This document shows positions 11,841 through 22,754 of a stretch of DNA of 64,000 nt, one piece after another. Both the position numbers and the translations under genes were made by a program. This DNA is from Kalaharituber pfeilii (lineage: Eukaryota > Ascomycota > Pezizomycetes > Pezizales > Pezizaceae): positions 558,001-622,000 of the forward strand of contig WHUZ01000002.1 of NCBI GenBank assembly GCA_015179045.1, written 5' to 3'. The notes beneath the pieces were generated by a model. That model saw nothing but the letters and a program-made list of their open reading frames with translations, ran no database searches and had not been told where the DNA came from. The number at the start of each line of letters is the position of its first letter. The first letter of the stretch is position 1.

Positions 11841-12296
11841 TTAACCCCGCTTGGTACTCCTCCCGCTCGAGTAGGTAGCTCCGGCGGCCTGTTGGGCAAG
11901 CTTCTCCAGATGTTCATTCGCCCCAACCGTCTCCAGAAATTCCAGTACATCCTCCTTCGTTGAGCTAAAACCCCTGTTGTATATGCTCCAGGCCACCGCG
12001 AAAAGGCCAAAATATAATGCGATTCTGATGACTGTTAAGACCATGTTGTACATCCAGCGTGAAACTGCGCTCACGAGCTTCAGCAGGAACGTTACGATTA
12101 AAATGAGAAGGAGGGTATTTATGAGCATTGGGCTGACGCCATTGGTATCCACAGTGGTCGCTGGCCCCGAGATCAAGGACAGAACTGGCGTGGCGATGGA
12201 GAAGGCGCATTTGGCGACAGCGGCAAGCTGTGCGGAGACGAGGTTGAGAGGGGGTGGGAGTTGGGAAAGTAGCTGCTTGACAAGCTCATCGGCCAT
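11841..12296 (-). CDS. APQ12: Apq12-like nuclear pore/ER membrane protein
   Basis: This is an uninterrupted 151-residue ORF with its first ATG at 12296. Apq12 family proteins are small nuclear-envelope and ER membrane proteins needed for normal nuclear pore assembly and lipid balance. The N-terminus (MADELVKQLLSQLPPPLNLV) is followed by a hydrophobic helix at about residues 55-75 (PMLINTLLLILIVTFLLKLV). A short amphipathic linker, SAVSRWMYNMVLTVIRIALY, leads into a second helix ending FAVAWSIYNRGF. This two-helix hairpin joined by a W-Y-N-M linker is typical of the family. The C-terminal tail is soluble and acidic to neutral. The assignment rests on topology and motif memory, so it is less certain than the other named genes. 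Confidence 0.68.
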   Translation of the reverse strand: MADELVKQLLSQLPPPLNLVSAQLAAVAKCAFSIATPVLSLISGPATTVDTNGVSPMLINTLLLILIVTFLLKLVSAVSRWMYNMVLTVIRIALYFGLFAVAWSIYNRGFSSTKEDVLEFLETVGANEHLEKLAQQAAGATYSSGRSTKRG

Positions 12297-12481
12297 TGTG
12301 CTGTTTGAGGTGGAGCGCGGGGGAAGGGGGTGTGCCTGAGTTCTCCGAACTTTGTTACCTTGGCTTCCAGCTGGGGGGAGCGAGAATTAAGACAGCGGTG
12401 CCTGGAGGTATGCAGTGTCTGCAAAGGCTTAAAATGGTACCGTAAGCTGCAGAAGGATATGCTGGTATGCTATGCTATGCC

Positions 12482-12510
12482 GCCTGCCTGCCTGCCTGCC
12501 TGTCTGTCTG
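12482..12510. repeat. Tetranucleotide repeat (GCCT then GTCT)
   Basis: About five GCCT units are followed by two GTCT units in the APQ12 upstream region. Confidence 0.85.
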
Positions 12511-12650
12511 TTGGTGAAGCGTTTTGTGAATAAGAAGAAACTTGTGCTGTGCCGTATGGCAAGGTTATATACGACAGAAACCGAGAGGACAGCGCATACA
12601 TAAGTTTCTTTGGTCGCTAGCTCGGTTTCGTGTTCACGTGCGTCTATTAG

Positions 12651-12679
12651 CTTTTTTTTTTCTTTTTCTTTTTCTTTTT

Positions 12680-12713
<34 letters not shown>

Positions 12714-12714
12714 C
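12651..12714. repeat. T-rich pyrimidine tract
   Basis: More than 60 bases are almost entirely T with periodic single C, ending in about 22 T followed by CCC. It is a low-complexity tract. Confidence 0.9.
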
Positions 12715-13609
12715 CCTACAGCTTTGTAACTCGATAGGATGCACCTTTCAACTTTAAACTGCTCAGCAAAAGATGGTCCAGTAGTTTTTTTATAGCTGCA
12801 GGATCAGGCGCAAGCATTGGGCCATCATGTTGTATTTGTAGAGTTTCAGGTCCCAACCTGCATGGATGGCTCCCACATGCGATGCCAGCAGGGTAGTTCA
12901 TTATTAGGCAAGGGACCATGTCCAAAAAAAAAAAAAAGTCTGCATAACTTCCACTGTAATCATGTGTATGCATGTAGGGCACAGCAGATATGCGATTCTT
13001 CTGGATGTGAATTAATTTTTTAAAGTCTTTGAAGACGGAAGCTAAGCTTCATTATTCCTCCGTCACGTTACGCAGATCATGTGGCGACGCCTAGGGTTGC
13101 CCCCGCTACTAGTACTCCCCCATCACTGGTTTTTGTGTTATGTGCTCACGTACTCGTAAGAGAAGCTAGTCTGTATATAAGGTAATGAAGTTGCTGAAGT
13201 AGAGTGTCTGCATTGGACATCCTGCAAGCTTTGGCTTTGCTGTTGAGATCCAGATTGGTTTTGTCTTCCTTTAGCATCGAGCAGTCCCAAGGCAACAAAG
13301 AGCCCTGCGCTTGGCGTCACTTCACATATTTTGCCACTGCGTCATAAACATGCGACACCCGTTGACGAGCCACTGTGGCGTCGCCCGCTGAACTGCCGCA
13401 GCGAATATCATACGTCTCATGCCCTGTCTCTGTGCAACAGCATCATCGAACCTTCTCGCTATCCAAGAAATACAAAACTATCATACAACTTTACACCACA
13501 CGCCCAAATAAATACAGTTTCGGCTATCTGCATTATACATGACCAAGTCCCAACGCCTGAGCCTTTATTTCTCTTCGAAAAATCATATTCCCGCTCGTTA
13601 GGCAACAAA

Positions 13610-14971
13610 ATGCCCGCCCCTCCACCACCACCACCACCACCACCGCCGCCGCCGCCGCCGCCTCCTCCTCCTCCAGGAGGAGGCCTCCCTAAACCTGCCA
13701 CTGGTGCTGGCCGAGTGAGCATCTTGCGGCTCATGACCTCTTCCGAATGCCAGCTAACAATTCATGTTCTAGGGTGCTCTGCTCAACGACATAGCTTCAG
13801 GCGGAATAAAGCTCCGGAAAGCTGTTACAAACGACCGCAGCGCACCAATAGTTGGAAAAGTATCCTCTGCGCCAGCAGCACCTGGCCTTGCAAAACCTCC
13901 TACAATCAATGCACCCCCAATCCCAGGGGTTGCGAGTGCTGCCGCAGGTGCGGCAGTAAATAGGATAAGGAGCAACAGCGCAAGTACTTCGGACCAGTCT
14001 ACAGGGTCAGTAATGTCCACGGCGCCCCAATTGGGTGGTCTGTTTGCTGGAGGCATGCCCAAGCTACGGAAGGCCAAAGGAGCTGTAGATACTGGAGGTT
14101 CGTTCTGTCTATACTTGCACGCAGATATGATGACTGACCTTGTGTTTCACCGCCAGCAAGCAAGGATTCCTCATATATGGCCAGCTCGGATAGCGCCCCT
14201 GCAGCACCTGCCGCTCGGCCACCCCAAATTTCAGGGCGGCCGAGTATTGCTACCACTACCCCTTCTGCGCCCTCTGTTTTACCAACAGGTTGGAAACTAT
14301 CTCCTCATCACGTGGACCGCCCAGCATCCACAACTTCTTCTCGCAAGTTTTCGCTCCGCCGGGGACCTAACCACTCTATCACAGGCGCTCCACGAGGTGC
14401 TCCGCCTCCTCCACCCCCACCACCAGGTGCTCGACCACCTCCACGACCCCCATCAAGCTCCACCCCAGCCCGTCAACCAATACCACCTCCCTCACGAGCA
14501 ACCCCGCCACCACCTCCACCGCCTCCTCCAGCATCATCCGCCCAACCAGCTCCACACGGCATCAACGGTATCGCAAGTAGTATAGCACATGCTGTCGCAC
14601 GCAAAGTTTCTGTACTGCACTCCGTAGTCGCGACACCACCCGCAGCACCACCTCCACCTCCACCTCCACCTCCACCTGCAACTGCAACTGCGCCCCCGCC
14701 AGTAACGCATGCACCATTAACCCCACCTCCACCTCCACCACCTCAGTCCCGCACTTCTGCCCCTACTTCGAACGTTCGCAACACAAATGCAAGCTCGTTC
14801 ACGCTGGTAGGTAATGCAAAGAAGGGGCGGAAGATAGTCATTGACGATTCTCGATGGAAGTGGAAGCCGGAATCGGACTTGCCAAAGCCGCAGGAATTCA
14901 AGGGGTTTACAAAGGTGTATAGGAGTGGGAGAGGCAGCAGTGTGCCTCTGGATTTGTCTGCTTATGAATAG
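13610..14971 (+). CDS. VRP1: Verprolin / WASP-interacting protein
   Basis: Exons 13610-13714, 13773-14097 and 14157-14971 give 414 residues. Verprolin binds actin monomers and the WASP homologue Las17 to promote Arp2/3-driven actin patches. The first exon is almost pure proline (about residues 3-22) followed by a glycine bend. The second exon starts exactly at the WH2 actin-binding motif, GALLNDIASGIKLRKAV. The third has several more PPPPPPP blocks, including APRGAPPPPPPPPGARPP. The C-terminus carries the WASP-binding signature: SRWKWKPESDLPKPQEF, then YRSGRGSSVPLDLS. All three exons join in frame at GTGAGC/TTCTAG and GTTCGT/CGCCAG sites. The proline runs make all six frames look open, so the strand was fixed by the WH2 and C-terminal motifs. 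Confidence 0.93.
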
Positions 14972-15839
14972 GTGACATTTAGGAACAGCATTGGGTGGGA
15001 TTGGAAACGGGACACTAGAGTGATACTGCTGAGAAACAAGTTATTGTATATTGAACGAGTCGTCATTTAGAATCTTCTGCGCGGTCGTTCGGTTGCCATC
15101 GGATGTTTTCTCTCACAGGCTAATCAATTCAATAGAGATCCCTGTTATCTATTTATTAGTCATGTACTGCATCATCGTTTGGCTTATTTAAGGAATGGCC
15201 ATCACTGGTTTCGAAAGGGGTTTTCCTTCCTTGCTTGCTCAAATTGCTTCGGGGTATTTGTTGTCTCTTTGGATTTTTTCGTAATTTGATCTTAGGATGT
15301 GTCTGGAATTGTTGTATTAAATGTGGCTTAGGACTGGTTGAAATTTGCTTTGTTGATTCTTCGTAGCTTCCCGATTATCGAAACATCAAGTGCTCCTTCG
15401 GTCGTATGTTCACTTTCATAGTCATTGCGTTGTTTCGTATTTTAAGCTCTTGGTATCTTAGCAGCGCTTTTCATGATCATCCTAGGCAAGATAAAGTATG
15501 CAAGAACCCCATACCCCTCACCCACCGCCCCTCAAAAAAAAAAAAAAAAAATGAGAGAGAATCAAAATACATAAGCCTGCTCGGTATCATCAGACATTCG
15601 CCATGCAAATCATTCTACACCTATTTGATATGCAATTCTAGAACAATGCCAGGCAAGTGAAATATTCTAAACCCATCAGAAGAGACTTAGCAGCAAACTT
15701 TGAAAGAAAAGCGGAAAATTCATGCAACAGAATTGGAAAAACAGACTTTGCAGATCACAATAAAGCAAATATGCACACCTCAAAACTCCAGTAAACCACA
15801 GGGTATTTTTATTTTGTATTTTATCTCTGCCCTTCCTCA
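14972..15839. other. Convergent intergenic region between verprolin and TAD2
   Basis: These are the 3' flanks of convergent genes, with a poly-A run of 17 near 15535-15551. No gene is supported. Confidence 0.6.
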
Positions 15840-16816
15840 TTAGGTATTACAAGTGAATGGTTTCAATATGGCAGCTCTGCCTTCCATGACTTCGATTGAG
15901 GCAATCTCTGTCTTGAGTTCGCGGTTTTTCTTTACGATTGGGGCAGGTGCTGCATAATTGTTAGTGCTTGGGAAATATCATTGTTTCTGGGAGAAAATAA
16001 CTTACCTCTCTCGTTTTCTTGAATGTAGAAACGGCGAAGGAGCATTATCGCCTCCTCACGATAGACACCTCCAAAGCAAGGGTATGGTGGGTCAATGCTT
16101 GGACTGAGAATACTATTGTCAGCGAAAAATGTTTTTCTTGAATCTATTGTTGAGGGCCCGAGGAATTTTGAAGGCTTACTCTTGATCAATATGGAATACC
16201 CCACCACACCCACCAAATCTATCGTTCAAACACCCAAAGTAGACTGCTCTGATCTTCAGTTGTCTCAAGGCCGAAGCACACATAATACATGGCTCGACGG
16301 TGACATATAAGTCTGTCTCTTGGAATATGCTTGGGGGGTTTGTCTTGAGGATCGATTCCAGAGCCACAAATTCAGCGTGACGGGTGCCCTGAATCACGTG
16401 AGGACGCAACTTAGCATTTACTCTACTAGGCTTGACCATGGCACACAGAAAAGTTAGTCTAGTTACAGAAGTTACTTACACACAACGATCTATTGGTATC
16501 ATTCATGCCGCGGCCAATGATTTCGCCCTTGTGCACAAACACGCAACCAACAGGAACTTCGTCAGTTTTTAGAGCGAGTTCTGCCTGGAGAGAATGAGTA
16601 AATGTGTTAGAGGTATGCTGAATTGAGTGTAAATGGTAGGACTTCCTGAATACTGACCATCTCAAGAGCATGGCGCATGTATTCATGATGCTTCGTCAAG
16701 GGGTAAACGCTAGCTGTAGTCGGGGTAGTAGCTGTGGTAGTAGTAGTAGCTGCTGGAGTATTAGCTGAAGCCGTAGCTGGAGCTGCAGTCGCTGTCTCCG
16801 CCATCTGGTCAGTCAT
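15840..16816 (-). CDS. TAD2: tRNA-specific adenosine-34 deaminase catalytic subunit Tad2
   Basis: Minus-strand exons 16816-16658, 16584-16480, 16388-16180, 16103-16006 and 15949-15840 encode 226 residues. Tad2 pairs with Tad3 to convert wobble adenosine to inosine in tRNAs. The zinc deaminase motifs are present: GTRHAEF (zinc ligand His, catalytic Glu) and VTVEPCIMCASAL (PCxxC zinc ligands). They are preceded by DEVPVGCVFVHKGEIIGRG and followed by VYFGCLNDRFGGCGGVF, DPPYPCFGGVYREEAIMLLR and FYIQENE. The final exon adds APAPIVKKNRELKTEI. The N-terminus is an Ala/Thr-rich extension of low conservation. A start at 16900 is also in frame, so 16816 is a choice. The acceptor of the third exon is the least certain: another AG 30 nt upstream keeps frame and would add ten residues. 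Confidence 0.92.
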
Positions 16817-17713
16817 CGTAGGATGCGAGAAGCCTGTGGAAAGATGTGACGGAGGAGCAGAGCAGGGAAGGGATGGAGTAGTAGAAGGTGCAGAGGACAA
16901 CTACTCCAAGAGCGGACGGAAGTGAGGAGGGATGTAACGGGAAATTATTTGGGTACGCCGCCCCATAAATCAACGCTTCCGAATCAGGTTCTCGTGATGT
17001 ATATAATGCGGCTAGGCTCAGATACACAACAGCCAGCCTGGAAAGCTTAATTCCTGGAAAGTTAGTGCGGACCCTGTGGGGCGCCGCACTGAAGAGATCC
17101 TAGCTGTAGGCCGTAAAATTCGTGGCGAACTGTACTCGAGTACAGCCTCTAGTTAGTGGTTTGTTTTGGCTACAGATTTACCAAGAGACGGTGCTTACTA
17201 TATCTGTATTGTGCCAAGTCATGCAATTGGCCGTGACTGAAGGCTCGCTGGCCTGAGAGGGAAATATATCTCCGTCCGTCACGTCGTCCCAGTATCGTCA
17301 ATATTAATCCGGGTAATAGGATACTTGGTTGCGAAGCATTACATATGCACTGCCCAAGTTGGCAGCATGTACTCCAACATACTTGCCTCTTCGCGTGTGA
17401 TCTGCATGCAAGAGCACACCGGCAATTGCAGGTCACGCATTCAAAAGCTCAAGTAGAAACTTCAGCATTCTTTGTTTCATCATTATTTATTAGCTGCTTG
17501 TTAGCTGCGGGAAATTACCTTGTGATCTATCACATAGGATAGCTGCTCTCGAAATGAGGAAAAGAATTCTAAGCAAACAAGCTGGCGAACATAAAAATAT
17601 AAGACAACATAATATAATAAAATAAATAAGCTATCGCTGCAGCTGTCTTTCGCAGGATGCAAGCTATGCCGAAAACCAACAAGCCATCAGGATGCCTCTT
17701 GACACCGATGTAA
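16817..17713. other. Intergenic upstream of TAD2
   Basis: This contains the TAD2 promoter and spacer leading to the SRP-receptor pseudogene. I see no gene-like frame. Confidence 0.5.
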
Positions 17714-19199
17714 CTACAAACACCCACTGTCTTCAATATTCGCACTCTCCGGTTTCGACACGCCCTCCCTTGACGCTTTTCTCCTCATTTCCATCTTGAA
17801 TTCACCTTCTTCCTCCCCAAGCCATTCATTCTCATCGTCCACACCCAACCACGTTGGTACTTGTCGCGTGGGAATCCATTAATCCCTTAGACCTAGACTC
17901 TCTGATTTATGTAATCTCCCTCTCCAACATGGTTTTGATGCGACCACCTGGCAATGCCGTATACAAATCATTCCTGTTGCAGGTAACGAGAAACTTTGTC
18001 TTCTCCCTGCACCCAGCTTTCTGAAGCGCCAACAAAGCGCCTTGGAGATATTCTGCAGCCCTAGCCATTCCCTCAGCACTGTCAAGAACAAATATAAATC
18101 CGTTAATTTTATTTCCCGGCCTTTTCAGTTTCTCAAATGCAATGTGCCTAAGATTAGCATGGCCTGGAATATCCATCACCAAAAATCCCTATATTTTTGC
18201 CTCAGGGAGGGATCATTTACGGAACCGTATTTTGCTGAAATAGCCATAAAAGCACGAATGTCTACATTCTAGAAGAAGTGCGGTTTGTGAGCTATGTGCA
18301 GTAGTCTTAGCCTTTTCAAACTGTATCCAATAGTGGTTATCAGCTTTGCGTCACGTAACTCTTACGTGAGGTAACATGACATAAACAAAAGCTCTCATTG
18401 GCTGATTTCGTAACGTGAGACAGCCGATTTTCGTTACGCAACGTAACCTCAAATGCAACCAAGCAAGACTGAGTCTGTTGTGTCAAGCAAAGCGAATTAA
18501 ATTGCTGCAATCAGCAACACATGGATGCATATGCATAAGCACGTGTCTACCACTTCATGAGCATCCCCAATCTACACATGAAAGCTCTCCAGTTTCTACC
18601 ATCATGAGCCAGCAAACGTCTGCTACAATTAAGTTCACAAGGTGTTACTCCACGCTCTGCTACCCCCTCTGGTATTTGAATTAAGTAGCATAGATATGGC
18701 ATGAATCTCGATTGCTGTCATGATCACCTGTTCGATTATGGCCTTCTCCGATATGCAGGGCATGTTGATGTTACGGATGTGACGGTAACGTAGGTTACGT
18801 GGGGGAAATCAGCGACCCTCCTCTCATTTGGGCTTAGCGGGTTGACTTGGGTTACCTAACGTAACGTAACGTAACGCAAAGCTGATAACCACTAATATGT
18901 CAACTATAGAGTGGTTCACAGATAGAGTACACGCTTCAACACACCTATAAGCATAAGATGATCTTGCCAGAGTCTGAAGGGCCGAGGACAAGAAAGGTTG
19001 GTAAACTAGCATCAATAGGCCCCCATCTAAAGATTGCAAAATTCAATATTATTGGTACCAAAGCAATCAGCATAGTCGTGACGATGAGTACAAGTGTGGA
19101 AGGAGAAAATATAAGTCCATGACTTGTGTACTCATGTAAGGCTCGTACATGACTTTGATGCTGGGGATGCTCAATATAGTCTCGTAACTGGTTATGAGA
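17714..19199 (-). pseudogene. Decayed signal recognition particle receptor subunit beta (SRPRB/Srp102)
   Basis: Read on the minus strand, pieces of an SRP-receptor beta GTPase appear in order but in different frames. First is the ER anchor, LVLIVTTMLIALVPIILNF. Next is the P-loop IDASLPTFLVLGPSDSGKI, in which the invariant Thr after GK has become Ile. Then come a G2-like AHSSQTALLLE, NDPSLRQKYRDF, the G3 motif VMDIPGHANLRHIAFEKL, FIFVLDSAEG and FLVTCNRNDLYTALPGGRIK. Finally there is IRESRSKGLMDS after an in-frame TAA, and NEWLGEEEGEFKME in yet another frame. The frames shift near 18195 and between 17780 and 17880, stops interrupt the P-loop exon and the tail, and a MITE sits between P-loop and G2. 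A functional copy would be expected elsewhere, because the gene is normally important. An unusual intron-rich gene is less likely, given the lost P-loop Thr and the stop in the tail. Confidence 0.85.
18333..18892. mobile_element. 560 bp MITE with TA duplication, inserted in the SRPRB pseudogene
   Basis: The ends are perfect 19 bp inverted repeats: GTGGTTATCAGCTTTGCGT at 18333-18351 and its complement at 18874-18892. TA flanks both sides at 18331-18332 and 18893-18894. A 3 bp AAT duplication is also readable if each end is one base longer. Inside, ACGTAAC-type motifs recur near both ends as subterminal repeats. No transposase frame is present, so it is non-autonomous. TA duplication suggests the Tc1/mariner/pogo group, but the superfamily is an inference. 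Confidence 0.88.
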
Positions 19200-21269
19200 C
19201 TAAGTATCAGAAGAAGGTGTGTTCGCAGGCACAGAGCACCAGGTCATGGAAATCTAGTAACACTGGTGCACTGAACTAGTCCCAAAGAGTGTAATCATAA
19301 CCAGAAACTGGAATTAAGCTTGCATAAAACACAACAAGCAGTGAATACCACCCGGACGTTTAATGTGTATTCGAAATCTATTCTAGATCTCATGATTGAA
19401 TCAATTGTAAAAACTCATAACAGCGTGGCTAAGCTTGTTATAAAGATCGTACAATATTTACATATATTCACAATCCTTACATGATTGCGTTATACGCACT
19501 CTGTAACTCAAGCTCCATTTTCCACATGCACAACTCAGCATGGAACCTCCATATTATCAACTGAAGTAGATTTCCTGACCTCCATTCTGGGTTTGAGCTG
19601 CATTGTATGGTATTTTATTCCACCTTTTGTGTGTTCGCCATTATGGTTCCCGTTAAGATGTAAGTACTGTACCTATCTACTCTCTCAATATGCTGCATTT
19701 TACGGAGTATGCTAACCTGAAAAAGGCTCTTGGCATTCCATTGTTTACCAGTTTGGGTGTTTTTAGTTCCAACCAGCGCCAGGCTACTGGCCTCTATATA
19801 ACATGTCGATTGAATGTATCATGGAGCTCAATCTCCAGCCCAGAGAGCATGTAGATGCCCCGCCATTGCTCTCAAGATAACTGCATACCCAGGCATTGTA
19901 GGCTGAATGGGGGGTTATTCCTGTGGTACGTGATACTATTCGCTATTCAATTTTAGTTCTCATGCTTGTTCATTTCCTATACCATCTTTTTAACATGTCA
20001 AACACTCTAAATTCCCTTTGAGTTATGGATTTGTTTTGCTCCGAATCTTATCAATGCAGTGTCTGGAGTAAGAAGTAGATTACTTTGAGAGAGGTAAAGG
20101 GGAGCTCAAAGACCTAATCACCGGCCTGTCGGCACTCTGCGCTCTAGCTACCGCTAGCTCAAGCCTATGGCTTTGCCCATCTCCATCACAACACGTCTAT
20201 AGCCTGGGTGCACCAGCCTTTTCTTGTTCATTGCCGAACCAAATTTTTTGGCTACTCTCGTTGACTGCCATTCGAATCGTGGATTGACCTTCAACAATCC
20301 AGGGGAAATCCACTTCATAATTAAACCGCTCGCCAACTAGCCCCACAATGGACTCCCCCAATTTCTGAAAAACATAGTTTCTGAATCGTTATGATCTTTA
20401 TTGATGGTAGCCTGCACCTGAGAGTGATCTGTATACCTCTTGCCTGTGCGTTCATGACCAAGGTAAACCCGTACGGTATCAGCATCCGCAAATCATATCT
20501 ATTTGGAACAAAAAGCAGTGACCACTTTTGCTGGTTACTTGGTATGTCGCACATATTAGTGGTTGTCACTGAACAACTGAGAATGACTACCGGAAGGTAC
20601 CAGAGAAAATACGCCAACCAAACTAGGCAGGTGTCGTGAGGTATGTATCCCTTTTACCCTCGTGAAATTTATTGGTAAGTAATCTGAATTACCACGAATA
20701 TGTCCCACAACATTGCATACGCATATCAACTTTACGAGCAACATGCCTTCTCTAAGTCAACGAGCAGTAATACTAGTATTGTGGCACCTCGGTCAAAAAT
20801 AAAGTTTAACATTTTGTTTAGGAAGTTGGCCTGGCATATTCTATGGTTCGTGACTGCTGTATATGGCTTGTTGACTTGGGATGGGGCTTGAGGATAACAT
20901 AATGGAAAAGTTCCCCTCATGTATGTAGGATTGGATGGATAGCGTCAATCAATCAATCATGGAGAATAGACATTTCTTTCTCATGACACTGCTTTCTATT
21001 TGGGCTTCTGCTTCTCCATCTGCGCCGCCGGACCGCGCCTCCTATATTTTGCCAGCTTAAGAAGATTTCCGGCAGCGTGCAAGGAGTGGATGCTGCTGCG
21101 CCGTCTCGTCATAGGTCTCTTCGACCAGAAAGCTATGGCTGCATAATAACAGTTCGAAAAATGAAGCAGGTGGGTACGGTGGTGTTTAGGGAGGAAGAGA
21201 AGAGCTCACACCAGAATCTGGTACCAGCCAATTCTGAGAAGCTTGGAACGTGGAGTGCCTCATACTATG
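19200..21269. other. Gene-poor region with unidentified open fragments
   Basis: No complete gene is supported. On the minus strand near 20200-20370 an open stretch preceded by TTTTTCAG reads NYEVDFPWIVEGQSTIRMAV and ends GAPRL before TAG. It is protein-like but has no start codon and no family that I recognise. The rest is unstructured. Confidence 0.4.
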
Positions 21270-21787
21270 GTTTCTTATAAAGTCATTTACCCCTCAGTTG
21301 TACTAAAAGAAGCCCCTGCGGATTGCGAGTATTCGGATGTGGATGATCTGAAAGAGTTGTACTGCCTTATTTTTCATGAGAAGCCTGCGAGCATGGTGAA
21401 CCTCGAAAGCCAGGTCAGATTTTGAAGGTCCATGATTCGTCTTTATCTCATTCCTGTTGGATTCCCCTTCCTGCCTAGGAGCATTTCAGATCTCCGGAAA
21501 GCAATCCGAGTTATTTGCACGGCCTAAGTTGGCTATACCGCCATAATTTCGTGTACCATGATCTCAGATGGACAAATGTTGTGGAGGATGCTGATGGGCG
21601 TATCCGGGTCATTGACTGAGAACATGCTGCCAAGGAGGGCCCAGTTGCTTTTCAGTTAGCCTACTGGCCCAAGCTGGACGACGGCTTCTACCCACGGGAC
21701 TATGGATCTATTGCTATGATGGAAGAATTTGCTTACTTGCTTAATGAAGATCCTGACCAGGGAAATGGCGGACGGTTTATAGCCTGA
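21270..21787 (+). pseudogene. Decayed fungal protein-kinase-like gene
   Basis: The second part, from about 21515, reads LHGLSWLYRHNFVYHDLRWT, then NVVEDADGRIRVID, a TGA stop at 21617-21619, and EHAAKEGPVAF onward, ending at a TGA near 21787. H-D-L-R-W-x-N followed by IRVID resembles the catalytic loop and metal-binding Asp region of kinase-like proteins that are expanded in filamentous fungi. The stop falls right after the metal-binding Asp. Upstream, VSYKVIYPSVVLKEAP and LKELYCLIFHEKPASMV look like an earlier exon ending at a GTCAGA donor near 21415. Because the stop removes the C-terminal lobe, I treat it as a broken copy. A stop within a misplaced intron is less likely, since both sides continue in the same frame. 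Confidence 0.6.
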
Positions 21788-22754
21788 CTAGAGGAAGTTA
21801 TCACAGTTGAATCAGCACTAAGTCACCCTTGGCTCATGTGAAGAACCGTATGGAAGTGTGATATTGGAACGGTTATAATGGAGAGGTTATAGTTGGGGCA
21901 GCTGTTGCGTGGTAAAGGGAGTTGAGATGGTTGGGAACGTATGAGAACGGTTTGGTGGGGCTGATGATTGCTTAGAGCTTTCTATGCTCCGTAGTCGCAC
22001 ATTGCCACCTCGCGGCCGCGGAGGGCTGAATGCACATTCAGAGTTTATGCTCTAGTCTAGGGAGCTCCCTAGCTCGCTTCGCTCGGGGTCGGTTTAGTAC
22101 TGACAACGAATCTTTGCACCAAGCGTGGGGTGCTTATCTATGAGCCTATGTACTCTACATGCTATCCTTCACGATTTGCCTATCAGTGGTCTATCAATAA
22201 GGAGGAGGAGCTGAAGCAAAAATAGATTTACTCTATACGGTGAAATATCCAATATAGTATCCGAAAAATATCCTTACCTATCTAAAGTAGTTAAGCAGTC
22301 AAAACTCTATAGAATAGTTAATAAAGTAGTAGGAAAAGTATAATTCGAAAAGCTCTAGCTTTTCCTGAATACTAAAGCTGAGAGATTGGACAGGTAATCC
22401 TAGATGCATAGGATACAAATGAGGATAGTATATGTCAGGATAATCTAGATAAAACAGAAGAGCCAGAATCTGATACCTAAGATTCTCATATAGGGGATGA
22501 TATTACAGAACGTTCAGTTGAACAACCTTATCGTATTAAGCTCCAATCTTACGTTTTCAGTAGTATTCTATAGAAGTATTAAGATTGTTGATATAAAGGA
22601 AATTATAAAGAATATAATGCTATCCACAATCTCTTGCTATATAAACTGCCACTGAGTTCTCCCTGGGGTTGCATCTGAAGCTACATACCAAGTTCTACAG
22701 AACGCGAAACCCTAGTACCACTAGACAGGCCTAATCAACAGTCTACTATATAAA
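21788..22754. other. Intergenic, partly AT-rich with possible transposon residue
   Basis: Between 22200 and 22640 the sequence is AT-rich with frequent TAG/TAA in all frames. A GC-richer piece (22060-22090, 'agctcgcttcgctcgg') precedes it. This may be mutated repeat DNA, but no ends were found. The last 150 bases are the next gene's upstream region. Confidence 0.4.

Larger units (their letters stand above)
12297..13609. other. Divergent intergenic region upstream of APQ12 and verprolin
   Basis: This region lies between two divergent starts. It contains a CCTG tetranucleotide repeat and a long pyrimidine tract. ORFs across it are low-complexity or family-less. The last few hundred bases would be the verprolin promoter and 5' UTR. 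Confidence 0.55.

Noticed and set aside
13459..13734. Minus-strand ORF with a long poly-Gly run
   Set aside because: It is the complement of the verprolin poly-Pro exon; the plus strand has the WH2 and WASP-binding motifs.
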